Positions 53,352 to 64,000 of a stretch of 64,000 nucleotides of DNA are shown here, piece after piece. The stretch comes from Tetrahymena thermophila SB210. Lineage: Eukaryota; Ciliophora; Oligohymenophorea; Hymenostomatida; Tetrahymenidae. A program made the position numbers and the translations under genes. Location of the stretch: contig NW_002476567.1 of NCBI RefSeq assembly GCF_000189635.1, positions 1,302,001 through 1,366,000 of the forward strand, given 5' to 3'. Positions within the stretch are counted from its first letter, which is position 1. The number at the start of each line of letters is the position of its first letter. A model generated the notes under the pieces. The model saw only the letters and a program-made list of their open reading frames with translations, made no database searches and was not told the origin of the DNA.

Positions 53352-54364
53352 TCATAGCTGTTCATTATTTAATTCATAAACTTATCTACTCATTTATACT
53401 CTATTTTTTTAGTTTGAACCTCCACTTAAATTACTCATTTGCTAGGGGTTAGCCATAGCATTACTGGAGTAGGCGTATTTGCTAGTTTCTAGATCTGTAC
53501 TGTAAATTAATTTTTAGCGATTTGAGAAAAAGTTTTAGTTGTTTTCAATAACTTATTACACACTACTATTTTAGAGTTCATGTTATTCTATTTTAAATAA
53601 AAACATTATTTTGAAAATTATGTTAATAAATAATTAAATAAACAAATTATTAATTAATTAATTATACTTTCGTTTTCTTCTTTTGATTTTTTTTTATATT
53701 GGTTGTATTTGTATATGCTAATTGCCATTAAAATAAGTGGAACTCCACAACAAATTAAGATAATATATTTCATTAATAAAGCAATTCTTTATTCGTAACA
53801 TGTTGAATTAGATAATTTTTATTAGCAATTAGATTAGATTGTTTGGTTACTTGATGATTATTGATTTATTTACTATTAACAATTTTAATTGGTAGAGCAA
53901 TCCCAACTTTTTGTTGTAAATATATTGAAAATAGCTACTCCTATGCCAAAGCTAATCAAAGTAAATATAAAAGATAATCTTATTGAGTTAAAAACATTTA
54001 AAGGCTCCCATTAAGATGCTTCACTGCATAAATAGATATATGTAATAACAGAAAGTATGGAGAAGACAAAAAATCCTATTTAAAGCCCAAGAGTTAATGA
54101 GTCATAATCGTATTCAAAGATTTGCAAGATAAGGTTAATTAAAACAATAATTGTTCCAACTATCTGAAATAACAAGCTGAACCCAAAGCAATATTAAAAA
54201 ATTCCTTATGGTTTTTCCATATCACTAACTTGTACTTGATTTTGCTATATTTAATTAATATATGATGCATTCATAGATACTTTTGCATGGTCTTTCACAG
54301 TTGATTTAGCATTTTATTAATCTAAGCTTTTATTAGAAGACAAAGGATGTTAAAGATCGTTCAT
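53352..54364 (-). CDS. Four-span membrane protein, copy B, 310 aa
   Basis: Exons complement(53668-54364) and complement(53352-53587) with an 80-nt intron placed after the fourth membrane helix, as in copy A. Helices: CFGFSLLFQIVGTIIVLINL, LGLQIGFFVFSILSVITYI, LSFIFTLISFGIGVAIF and MKYIILICCGVPLILMAI. Copy A and copy B share the GVPLIL motif in helix 4, the ITYIYSL/ITYIYLC end of helix 2, four Cys in the third loop (DCST, NCQQ, SNCQ, TCYE) and C-termini NDQL/NEQL. Overall sequence identity looks low, so the duplication is old. The polar tail of copy B contains SNLSGGSNQ. It could form a complex with its neighbour or serve as an alternative version of it (inference). Confidence 0.85.
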
Positions 54365-54599
54365 AAAGTATTCTTATTACTAATTTATTTACTATTATAA
54401 ATATTGTCTCTACTATTAGTATATTGCTTGCAATATTCTTTATTGAATTAATTATTTGTCTACAATCTATTAAATAATGCAAAAAAAGAAAAGAAATATA
54501 TATCTAAAAATTATTTAATTAATTTTGTGGATAAAAACTAAATATCAAAGATCTGTATATAATTATGCATTTGATTCTCCAACTCATAAATTATGTAAA
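54365..54599. other. Short upstream flank of copy B
   Basis: Presumed promoter of the membrane gene at 53352-54364; no distinct motif recognised. Confidence 0.4.
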
Positions 54600-55145
54600 T
54601 TTAATAATCTTATTAGAATTAAATGAATAGTTCTATGCACTCATAATTAATCAAAGAAATACACTTTTAATAGTCTATCGTAAAAAGCTTAATATATATC
54701 TACATAAAAATAGGATATTTTAGTAAAAAAGTAATAATGTAAAAAATATAAATTTGTTACCAACTTTATAATTTCAATTAAATAAATACAGCAAATTCAA
54801 ATTTTATTTAAAAATCTTATTACTTTGAATTAATTAATCATTCTATGAAATTATAATTTAATCAAAAAAATACCTTCTCAATAATTTATGCTAAAAAGAA
54901 TAATTAAGTAGGATATTTTTATTAAAAAGTAATCATCTTATAAAGACTATTACCAATTGTATTTTACAATAATAAAATGGAATCAAAGCAAATCATAATT
55001 TAAAATAATCTAATTAATATCAAGTAAATAGTTCGAAAAAATCAATCAATCATAATTTATTCAAAAAAATACATTCATGATAACTTGAGCTAAAAAACTT
55101 TTTTTTAAGTAGGATATTTTTTAATTAAAATTAATCATCTTATAA
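54600..55145. repeat. Three diverged ~200-bp tandem repeat units
   Basis: Three copies at about 54600-54800, 54805-54995 and 55000-55145. Each has an opening near TCATAATT(T)A(A)TC, then CAAA(A/G)AAATAC, a CTAAAAA-like block, TAGGATATTTT and, in two copies, TAATCATCTTATAA, in the same order. Spacing between equivalent words is about 210 then 195 bases. Non-coding, directly upstream of the paired membrane genes. Confidence 0.65.
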
Positions 55146-57315
55146 TGTTGAAATTATTTATAAAAATAAAATCAAAATTTAAATTAATAATTTTATTGCT
55201 TTGAAGCTAACTGTACTACTATACAATTATGCCAGCATAACCATTGCAAGTATACATTTTGGATCATTTGTACGATATTATTAATAAAATGTAAGATATT
55301 TTTAACAAATTTAATCAGCTAATAAATAAAATATTGACATTAATTTAATTTTAAAATACCATTTAAATAAAAAATATAATCAAATGAAATTTACTCATAC
55401 AAATAAACTGAAAACTTAAATTAATCAATTTTTTTTAATTATAAATTATCAATTTATTTTCAAAATAGCAAAATAACAAGTTAAAAGCTTTATTAAAATG
55501 CTAAAAATAATTCAAATTATGTAAAATTTATCTTATATTCTTTTAACAAGATAAATGCTAATATTATACATGGAACAAATAATATTCTCCTATTTATAAT
55601 ACAAAGTTTTTTAAATTAAAATAAAAATATTTTTAAAACAAGTTTTTAGAAAGTAAGCATAGATAGATAAATTAAACTTTGTTTTTGGGAATTTCAGTTT
55701 TTTTCTTCAATTAAATTAATAAATAAAATAATTATAGACATTCAATTGCTTAGATATGAATGAATGAAAATTCTTATGTAGAATTTTTTTAAATATAATA
55801 TTTATAATTTGTATAAACTCTAAATGAGTAGTATTCGAATTAATTTATTATCAGAAATGAAAAACTCTCTATAAAATTTAATTTGCTACCTAAAATAATT
55901 TTTGAAATATAACTATCTAGTTTTTGAATTTTAACTAAGGTTAATTTTTGAGAGCAAGTAATATAAAAATTGATAAAACTTTTCAAAATTCAAGTGATAT
56001 TTGAGTATAATTTAGAAAAATTGAAGAAACTACTAGAAAACTTGTAATTTTTATCTATGAAATCTAGTAAAATTTTTCCAAAAAAGGATTAATTTATCAT
56101 TAAATAGTAAATGAATGTTAAAAAAATTAATGCAATTTTTCTATTAAAATTAATAGTTAAGCAGTTAGAATTGACAAATCATTGAAACTATATTTCATTA
56201 GAAGGTGATTGTATATTTGTTATATAATTAACTATCAAAGATGCTAGAAATAAATGATATTATAAGAAATATAATATCTCTATAAGATAGATTTTAATAA
56301 TAACATTAATTTTAACGCTATTATTTTTTAAATCTAAATTAATTTGGTTTGATTGTTTCTTTAATAGCTATCAAAACTTATTAAATAGGAAATAAATGCT
56401 CTCTGTATTATCTAAATATTTGCCAAGGTACACTAAATCTGATCAATACACGGTGTAATTATTTGTAAATAATAATTAAAATTGAATATTAATCGTAGCA
56501 TTTACTTTAAAGTGAGCGGTTTAAATTAAATTTTCTACATTTTTTCTTATAAAACGATAGTTTTTAATAGATTTACTTAACTTTTTTACTTATATTAATT
56601 TGCATGAACCTAACTACATTTTAGATATATCTTTTAATGGCAAATCCAATAAAAAATAATTAACTGCAGTGGAAATTAAATTTATTTAATCTGATGATTG
56701 ACTATGTAAACTAAAAATGCACACTTAATCAATAGGTATTTTACAGTGTAAATATACATATCAATCATAGAAATTTCTTAAACAAATTCAATAAAGAAGA
56801 ATAGCTTTTTTTATATTAATTTATAATGATATTAAATTTTCTTTACTAAAATATTTTTCAAAGCCATGTGAATAGCTAGGGTAGGTTATATTAAATGTAA
56901 GTAAAGAAGAATTGAAAAAATGTCAACAAAGAAATTGATTTAATAATGCACACACTACTTTTTCCTTACAAATATTCTAATGTATTTTCAAGATAAGATG
57001 TAAATTAATTGCCCATCAAAAATACTAATTGGGGGATCTCATAAAAGAAAAAAAAAAGAATATGTAGATTTAATATGAAAAATTATTTGTTTGAAACATT
57101 CGGTTGTGGGTTGTTGTGATGTAAGGGAGTAATATGTATGGATTTTAATATTAAATTTAAGCTATAAGTAAATTTTATTAGGAATCTGAAGTAATATGAA
57201 AGTATATATATCTCAATATGTATCTATCTTTCTATTTAATTATTTATTTGTTTATCTTTCCTAAATCTAAAAAAATCGACAACCAACATTTGATCTATAA
57301 TGAAAGAATATCAGA

Positions 57316-57585
57316 ATGAAGGTGGGGGATTGTCATCTAATTGATTAAAATAAATTATCAAAAGGAGGAAAATATTAAAAGGAGTTTGACAGAATTAAAG
57401 AGTTGTTGCTTTATATGTTTATTGATTTGCTTATTTTGTTCGCTTAATTAAAATACTAAAGTTGTATGTCAAATGAAATTAATATCTTCTTATGGAAAAT
57501 TAATGTCTTAAATACCTCAAAAAACTTTTCTCAATAAAATTTATTGAGAAAACAACTTAATTAAAATGATCGTTTAATGGTATGA
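57316..57585 (+). CDS. Doubtful small ORF, 89 aa
   Basis: ATG at 57316 to TGA at 57583-57585, beginning MKVGDCHLIDQNKLSKGG. The first half has a balanced composition including Gly, Asp and Glu (KEFDRIKELLLYMFIDLL) that is unlike the surrounding spacer, and a TGA lies just upstream in frame. The second half is less convincing. It may be a small gene or chance; no family recognised. Confidence 0.25.
57526..57552. repeat. 27-bp near-perfect palindrome
   Basis: Two 13-bp arms, TTTTCTCAATAAA and TTTATTGAGAAAA, flank a single central A. It is among the longest perfect inverted repeats noticed in the window. Confidence 0.8.
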
Positions 57586-58167
57586 AAAATGAAATTTTAA
57601 TATCGCTTATTTGTTATAAAAATTCAACAAGTTTTCGGTTGTTGTTCTTTTGTTGTTAAGCTAAAAAGTCTTTAAAAAAAATAAATGAATTCAAAATATT
57701 TAGCAAATATCGATTCCTGCCTTTAAAAGTAGTAAAAGCTAAATATGATTAATTAATTGCTACCAGCTTTCAATTAAATTAAGGAATTTCTTAGTTGATC
57801 TTAATGTTGTTTGTTGTAATTAATAAATTTTTGCTTGTATCTTGCTTGACTTTTAATAAGTTTCCTTTAGAATCAATCAACTTTAGAGTATAAATTTCTA
57901 TTTGCATTTGTTATAAATCAATAATTTTTTTACAAAAAAAAGAATCAAAAATAAGATTTTTTTCTATTTATTTAATTAATAAGCTTTTTGACTAATTCAA
58001 AGCTATTCATTCATTCTACTAACAAACAAATAAAAAGTGGAACAAAAAATTTAAGTAATACAAGAGCAAATAGTTAATCTTTCAATAGCTCATAAATATC
58101 TAAAGACATTTTAAAAGTAATCATTCCGCTAATCTAAACTACTACTTTTTAAACTTAAACATATAAA

Positions 58168-61100
58168 ATGAACTCCTCTAAATTATAATCCGTATGGAGC
58201 AACTTGCCTGAAAAATTAATTAAACTCTCTACTTCTCTTAGAGACTATATTGAATCTGATTCCTACTTGAGTGATGATGATCACTTACAATTTTAATTGA
58301 CTAGTGTTGAAATCAAAGTATTTAAATATTTCTGAAGACAGCCAAGCATAGCTCTGGTTGTGAAAAGTTGATTAAATTAATTATATATTTAATAATAAAC
58401 TTAAAGGCACTGAAAAATGATCTTCATGAAGGGGTCGCATATAGTAAATTCATAGAAACACAAGAAAATAAATAGATCCTTTGTTAGTATTTATAATACC
58501 AGCTAAATCATGTATATATACATATAAATTTAAAATTTTTCTAATTTATTCAAATCGAATAAACCGCATTAAAATTTAATTGTGTTAGTTAACACTACTG
58601 CAAATATAATTATGAAAAGTATTACCTACCTACCGCCTTGATAAGCTAACAATAAAAGTTTAATCAATTTATTCACAGTGCTCAAGTAGACTGATTGATA
58701 CATTAATTTTTAGTAGCACATATAATTGAAAGTATTCTTTATATTTTTGGATCCATATGATGCAAAGCTTAATTAATATCGAAAACCTTTAAAATTTAAA
58801 AAAGGCCAGCAAAATTATTTAAAAAAAGTAATAGATACAAAACTAATAAATAAATATATTGGTTTGTGCATTAATTTTGATATCATTAATACTTAAATTC
58901 ATTCATTCGTTCATGATCACATTATTTTAATAGAACTATGATCTCTTTCGTATCATACACATTTTAATGATAAACTGTTAATTAAAACAACAGCTTACTA
59001 GGCTTACAGATTTAAATCGTACGATTATTGTTTCAGCAACAAATTAATAAAATACTTTCAGTTATTGCTGATTTTAAAAAAATTTGCTTTCATTTTTACC
59101 CTAACTCATGAATTCCCTCATCACTAAATTAATTTCTTTATTTATTTCTAAAATAGATAGAAAATTTGAGGAAAGATTTTAATGTATTTATCAGCAAAAA
59201 CAATCTTTTTTGCAACTCTCAAAGAATTGATTTTTATACTCCTTCAAGTCCAAACATTTCCCCTCCTTAACAATCAATGAATTCCTCAAATCCTTCATCA
59301 CCTTTCTAGTTCGATGGTAGAGTCAACTAAAAGAAGAACTTCATGTAAATTAATATTAAAATATTTAGCCAAAATTTTATTTTCAAATTACAAGAAAAAC
59401 AATTCATTTGATTCCATTCAATTAAATTGAAAGCTAATAAAGTTGTTAATTGTAACGCGCTGATTTTATTTGAATGTAATTTTCATTCTAATGCGCATTA
59501 CATTCGAGCTACTGTATTTATTCTACATTCAAGCTAGTTTGTATAAAATAATCTATTAAGCACAAAACAACTTTAGCATGATATTATTTGGGAGATATTT
59601 TTATAAACTAGGCTAATTTTTTCTTTTTTTGAAGATACAAATAAATGAATGACAGATTAAACTAATAAATATCTAAAACCAATCATTTTAGACAATCAAA
59701 CACCACAACTTACAAATATTTCTAATTGAAATATTAATCAATTAATGTTAAGCTTTAGAAGGCAATATGGTTCAAGATATCAAAACTTAAAAATTTTTAT
59801 TGTTGATGTTAATGCTTGTTAAGCAATATTTTTTAATTCATCATATTCCAACAAAAATTATGTGAAAGAAATACCTTTTAATTAAGCAAAATACCAATAA
59901 TGATATAATGTTGAAAAATATCTTACATCATTTCTTAATAAATACGCAGTTTTATTTCTTATATAAACAAGTATATATTTGATAATTGAATGGATTTGTT
60001 TGGTTTATTACGCAATCTCACAACATTAATTTTAATTTAATTCATCCTTTATCTAAAATAGAGGTTCTATCCGCTTCTTTTTGTAGAAGCTATAATGCCA
60101 AAAAGATGCTTACTTGGAACTTTATTCTTAAAAAGAAGGTGTAAATAAACTTCTTTCTGAGAATTTGATCAAGCACAAATCAAAGCTCCCTAAAACAACT
60201 TACTCTCTTGAGAGACTTTGCGAGATAGTTAGAAGCTCACTCTAAGACATGCGCTTATAAATAATGTAAATTCAACTAAATAATATTTAATATGAAGAAA
60301 TACAAATAAACTTATTTAAGCTCCTTATTAACAAATATTATGAAGAGTGAAAATGAATTTAATTGTATTTTTTTCATCAGTAAATTTAATGAATGAATTA
60401 ACTTAAATAACTTATATTGTTTGTAAAATAAGTGATGTATAGATTGACGAAAGAAACTCTAAACTGATAGATGAAATTACTAATATCAAAAAGCAATATA
60501 ACAAAATAAAAACAATACCACTCATTTAATACATAACTAAATTGGTACTTATTTCTTATATAATTTTTAGTCTATCTTAATTTTGGAGCTAAGAAGCTCA
60601 ATTTAAATTTGTTTTCGCAAAACAATAAATAAATCATCTTACAAATTGATAGATAGATACCTTGTCACAATCTACGTTTTTTAATTTCGTTTTTTTAAAG
60701 TTTAAAGTCATCAAAGAACTGAAGACTCTCACATTCTAGTTCACAAAGGCAATAGCTACCTTCGAAAAACACTTAAACGATAAAAAGTAAATTAGAATAA
60801 ATTATTTAAATTTAAATAATGTGGCAAATAAGCTCGTACTTTATATACAATTCCCGCCTTTCTTAGTTTAGAAGCAGTTAACAAATAAATAAATAATATT
60901 ACTCCAAATATTCAAAATTACATTTTCAAATTTTATAAAGAACAAAAAAAATTTTCTACTAGCTAAAAAGCTAACTGGTTGCAAAAATAAGAAAAATTCA
61001 ACTATTTCTTAAATTGAAAAAATATCCTTTTTAATAAATATCTTTTGCTACAAACATAAAATGCAAGAATTGATAGAGTAAACAGGTTATATTTGTTATA

Positions 61101-62277
61101 TCTGCAGTAAGAATTTAGTTGATGTAGAATTAAAAGTATTTTTACAGTTAACGATTAATTGCTGTAAATATTAAGGAAAATAGTTTTGGCATCATTTTAA
61201 TATGGGATATTACAAAAATACATACAATTTTATGTTTTTGAGATTTAAGTTATTCGAGTTGATTGATTTATTGTACATGAATAAAGTGTTACACCCCAAT
61301 TAAATTAATTTAATTTTTCTATTGATATTCCACACTTTAGGAAATTAAATTATGCAAATAATACGCATTTATTTTTTAAACTAAAGATTTAGTCTATTTT
61401 ATATTTATTTTCAAAATGTTTCTAAAATCTTTATTTTTTAATTTGTTTCTATTAAAAATCTCCAAGGAATCTTTAAAATGCACAAGAACTAATTGAGCAT
61501 ATTGAATCAGAAACTGATATCAGATTCCGTATGAGATAGCAAAGCGATCCTACTTAAGAACTTACTCCAGGAAAGAATAACAATAATAGAGCTCTTACAG
61601 AGAGTAAAACACTTTCGAAATGCGGGAACGAGAACACTATTTATTCATTTAATATCGATGCTTAAAGTGAGTAAACTGATGACCAGTCATCATTTCAAGA
61701 TAATACTTCTTCTTTATTTCAATCTGTTATGTCTTCAGGAATTTTAGATAGAAGAGCTCCTAGCGTCCACAATTTAAGATAATAATCTGACTGTGATAAG
61801 GAAAATTCGAGATAAAGTTAAAATAAGATATCACAAAATTAAAATTCCAACAATTCCAGAATATCACCTTCCAACTAAAATAATGAAAAGAAAGCATAAG
61901 CTCTTGGTGATATTTAGCAAGTTAAAGCAACTAAAATCACTTAAAATTCTAATAACAGCTCAAAAATTAATTAAATAGAAAAAAATGAATATGACAACTA
62001 AACAAAAACTGCACCAATATTAAAATCTAAAACCTAAGAAAGTTCTGATAGTGCTGAAACCCAAGAAAACCTTCATAAAAGTGAGATAAAAAGCAAAACA
62101 GAGGATATTTACTTATAAAAAAATAGTTCTTTTTATAATTAAGCAAAAGAAAGCCTTGTTTCTAATGCCTAAAGTAGTTTTGTTGATGACCAAACAACAT
62201 AAGTAGAAAGAAAATATAAAAAGAAATATCTTTAAGACCCAGATGACAAATGCATGTCTAATTGTTCTATTTTTTGA
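58168..62277 (+). CDS. Many-exon hypothetical protein
   Basis: Exons supported by phase: 58168-58317, 58407-58511, 58934-59018, 59161-59344, 60062-60265, 60433-60544 and 60701-61135, then a last block from about 61467 to TGA at 62275-62277 whose join to the previous exon I could not settle (phase mismatch at the obvious AG). The N-terminal half is helical and charged (SVWSNLPEKLIKLSTSLRDY, LERLCEIVRSSLQDMRLQI, SKLIDEITNIKKQYNKIK). The seventh exon has ATFEKHLNDKK, then a Lys/Phe-rich part and GYICYICSK with a CxxC-like pair. The last block is about 270 residues of Ser/Asn/Gln-rich disordered tail ending SNCSIF. No named domain is recognised. The fifth intron, 717 nt, is far longer than the rest and contains an unusual inverted repeat. 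The expected product is roughly 690-700 residues. Confidence 0.65.
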
Positions 62278-63114
62278 AAACAAAAACATCTCTTTAAACA
62301 TTTTAATCAATTTAAAAAATAAAATTATATGAAAGACAGACATAAGAATTTTTACATTTTAATAACGATAATAATAACAATCAACTAATATGAATAATAA
62401 TGACCTACCTTAACAAAATAAATCATAATATAAGATATAATTGATGACTTACTCATTTTAAATAATAATTGTAATTAGCATTCATTTATTGGCAACAATA
62501 ACAAACAACGATTAAAAATAATTTACTGAAAATTTAATATTTCTGCTAAAATTGCTCAAATATTCTATCGCGAATTTTCAATCATTCTTATTAAAATCCT
62601 TTCAAAATATATTTTAATAAATTTTCAATTAAAAAAAAATTCACAATAAAGGATTTGAATAGTTGAGGTCAAGTGATGTAGAATAATTAAAGTATTTAAG
62701 AATAAATATTATTTAGTAATTAATTATAAATTATGGTATAAATAAAATAATTATAAAATTGTTATTAGTTTACTAATAAAAGAAAAATATTAATTAATAA
62801 TCAAATAATTAAATAAATAAATCATATGTATTTTATTACAAGAACAGTACTTTAATATTATATAATTCTTTATTAAATCACGTTAATATAAATATTTCAA
62901 TTCATTATGCATTTTTTTTTTTTAGATTAGTTATCTTTTTATTCTCATTTCTTTTAAATATTATTTTTTAACTTTTAAATTCCTAAATAAATAAATCATA
63001 TTTCTTATTTCATATTTTAGATTTTTTATGAAAGTTTTCTGCTCTTTAGAAATTTATCTTATTCCTTTAAATAAATATTAATGAATAAACCAATTCTGTG
63101 TATTAATAAATTAC
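62278..63114. other. Intergenic between convergent genes
   Basis: AT-rich spacer. The minus frame continuing from the oxidoreductase gene stays open into this stretch, so that gene's true end may lie here. No other gene recognised. Confidence 0.4.
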
Positions 63115-64000
63115 ATTTTTTCAATCTTTGCCAAGTGCTAATTCATATTTAACTCAGGATCATCTGAATTAGATTAAAAACTACTATAAATAAATATATT
63201 AAAATTTAAAGCAACTCTTAAAAATATGTTTAAACTAAATTCAAGAGGTAAAGAATACTTATAATAATATTTTTGAGGAGATTTCTTGTTGAAGCTCTCT
63301 GCATCTATAGGGTAGTCCGAGTCTTGATATTATATGTACTTTTCAATATCCTTATAATTTCTTAAGCTGTTAAAATAACTTTCAATCATCAAATCTGGAA
63401 TAACACTATTATAATACTTAAGATCTCTAACTCTTTTTTGTTTTAAATAATCATTTTTATTTACTTTTATTAATTAATTTATTTATACCTTATGATCTTT
63501 GATTTGTGTGTTTCTGATTATATAGAGATATGATTTGATGGTAGTGCAAAGTTATCACCTATTCCATATATACTTTTTAAACTTCCTTACTAGCTCTTTA
63601 TCCTACAAAATTCATCTACCTGATTTTATTGGAAAATTTATAATTTAAAATATTTAAGTAATTAATTACTTCAAAAACTCCATCGTTTTCTTCTTTTAGA
63701 AGATTAATTTGATTTCCACGAAGATCTTTAATAATAAGTTCTGATGAACAAAATCCAGTAGCATTTATTATCAAATTTGTATCGTCTCCAAGAATTTTTT
63801 CAAGTTCTTCATCTGTTCTGAAAGGCTCCAAATCAATTCTTTATTCATAGCCTTCAATTATCTTTTTTAATTTGAAAGACTAAATTTATGTGCTGCTAAA
63901 TTTAAAATAATTACATCATAAAATAAGTCTCTTAAAGGAGATTTAAGTCCTGTAAGCTCATGGATTTCACCATCTTTATTTTTAGAGATACCTTAAAAAC
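63115..64000 (-). CDS. Probable FAD-dependent oxidoreductase, C-terminal part (cut by window end)
   Basis: Exons read on the minus strand: 64000-63915 (incomplete), 63879-63620, 63581-63489, 63432-63259 and from 63183 onward; introns of 35, 38, 56 and 75 nt keep phase, the first two unusually short. Two hallmarks of two-dinucleotide-binding flavoproteins appear in order: NLIINATGFCSSELI, the strand ending in the ATG motif near the NAD(P)/FAD junction, and SIYGIGDNFALPS, the GD motif whose Asp binds the FAD ribityl chain. The following residues (YYNSVIPDLMIESYFNSL, ELNMNQHLAKIEK) are C-terminal helices. The N-terminal Rossmann GxGxxG would lie beyond base 64000. A monooxygenase or amine/aromatic oxidoreductase is possible; the substrate cannot be inferred. 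The stop codon is not securely placed. Confidence 0.55.

Larger units (their letters stand above)
55146..58167. other. 3-kb gene-poor region with one small ORF and a palindrome
   Basis: Mostly AT-rich DNA without recognisable genes. One plus ORF at 57316-57585 and a 27-bp palindrome inside it at 57526-57552 are described separately. The last few hundred bases should contain the promoter of the gene starting at 58168. Confidence 0.5.

Overview
This is a eukaryotic nuclear window, almost certainly from a ciliate close to Tetrahymena, and probably macronuclear DNA. The sequence is extremely AT-rich. TGA is the only usable stop; TAA and TAG must be read as glutamine, because conserved proteins (enoyl-CoA hydratase, PP2A scaffold, a calcium-dependent protein kinase, a CHMP3-like ESCRT subunit, a MIF4G protein) only read through their full length under that code. 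Most introns are GT-AG and about 50-210 nt, longer than the roughly 20-30 nt introns of Paramecium. I saw no telomeric repeat, tRNA, rRNA, CRISPR array or transposon ORF. Gene models below were built by hand from open frames, splice-site phase and family similarity, so exon edges in the unfamiliar genes are provisional.

Layout. 1-9.1 kb: two neighbouring minus-strand WD40-like genes (1092-1802, 1928-3314), a small MGC-start lipoprotein-like gene (4585-5148), an uncertain minus ORF (6529-7248) and a B-box zinc-finger/coiled-coil gene (8034-9086). 9-17 kb: a glutamine-rich coiled-coil gene (10441-11844), a possible structured RNA (12520-12623), a tiny two-membrane-span gene (12961-13364), mitochondrial enoyl-CoA hydratase (13594-14516) and a Vps24/CHMP3-like gene (16271-16969). 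18-26 kb: a large TRIM-like B-box protein (18052-20150), a membrane protein with a degenerate histidine-kinase-like ATPase module (20473-23430), a 246-bp tandem duplication and an MGAC-start Gln/Asn-rich protein (24535-25905), followed by a decayed relative of its 3' half near 26.8-27.0 kb. 28-40 kb: an acidic unknown protein (28436-30946) and the dominant gene of the window, a roughly 2,217-residue cysteine-rich secreted-entry multipass membrane protein in five exons (32993-40061).

40-49 kb: signalling and translation genes, namely a nine-exon CDPK with four EF hands (40416-42405), the PP2A A scaffold subunit (44040-46055) and a MIF4G/eIF4G-like factor (47075-49384). 51-64 kb: a tandem pair of four-span membrane paralogues (51253-52220, 53352-54364), a block of diverged ~200-bp tandem repeats beside them, a long gene-poor stretch, a many-exon unknown gene (58168-62277), and the 3' part of a probable FAD-dependent oxidoreductase cut by the window end.

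The genes do not form an operon-like pathway; they are independent transcription units on both strands. The most unusual loci are the giant Cys-rich receptor-like gene, the histidine-kinase-like protein that seems to lack canonical H, D and G boxes, the TRIM-like B-box proteins, and the paired four-span membrane genes with matching C-terminal tails.
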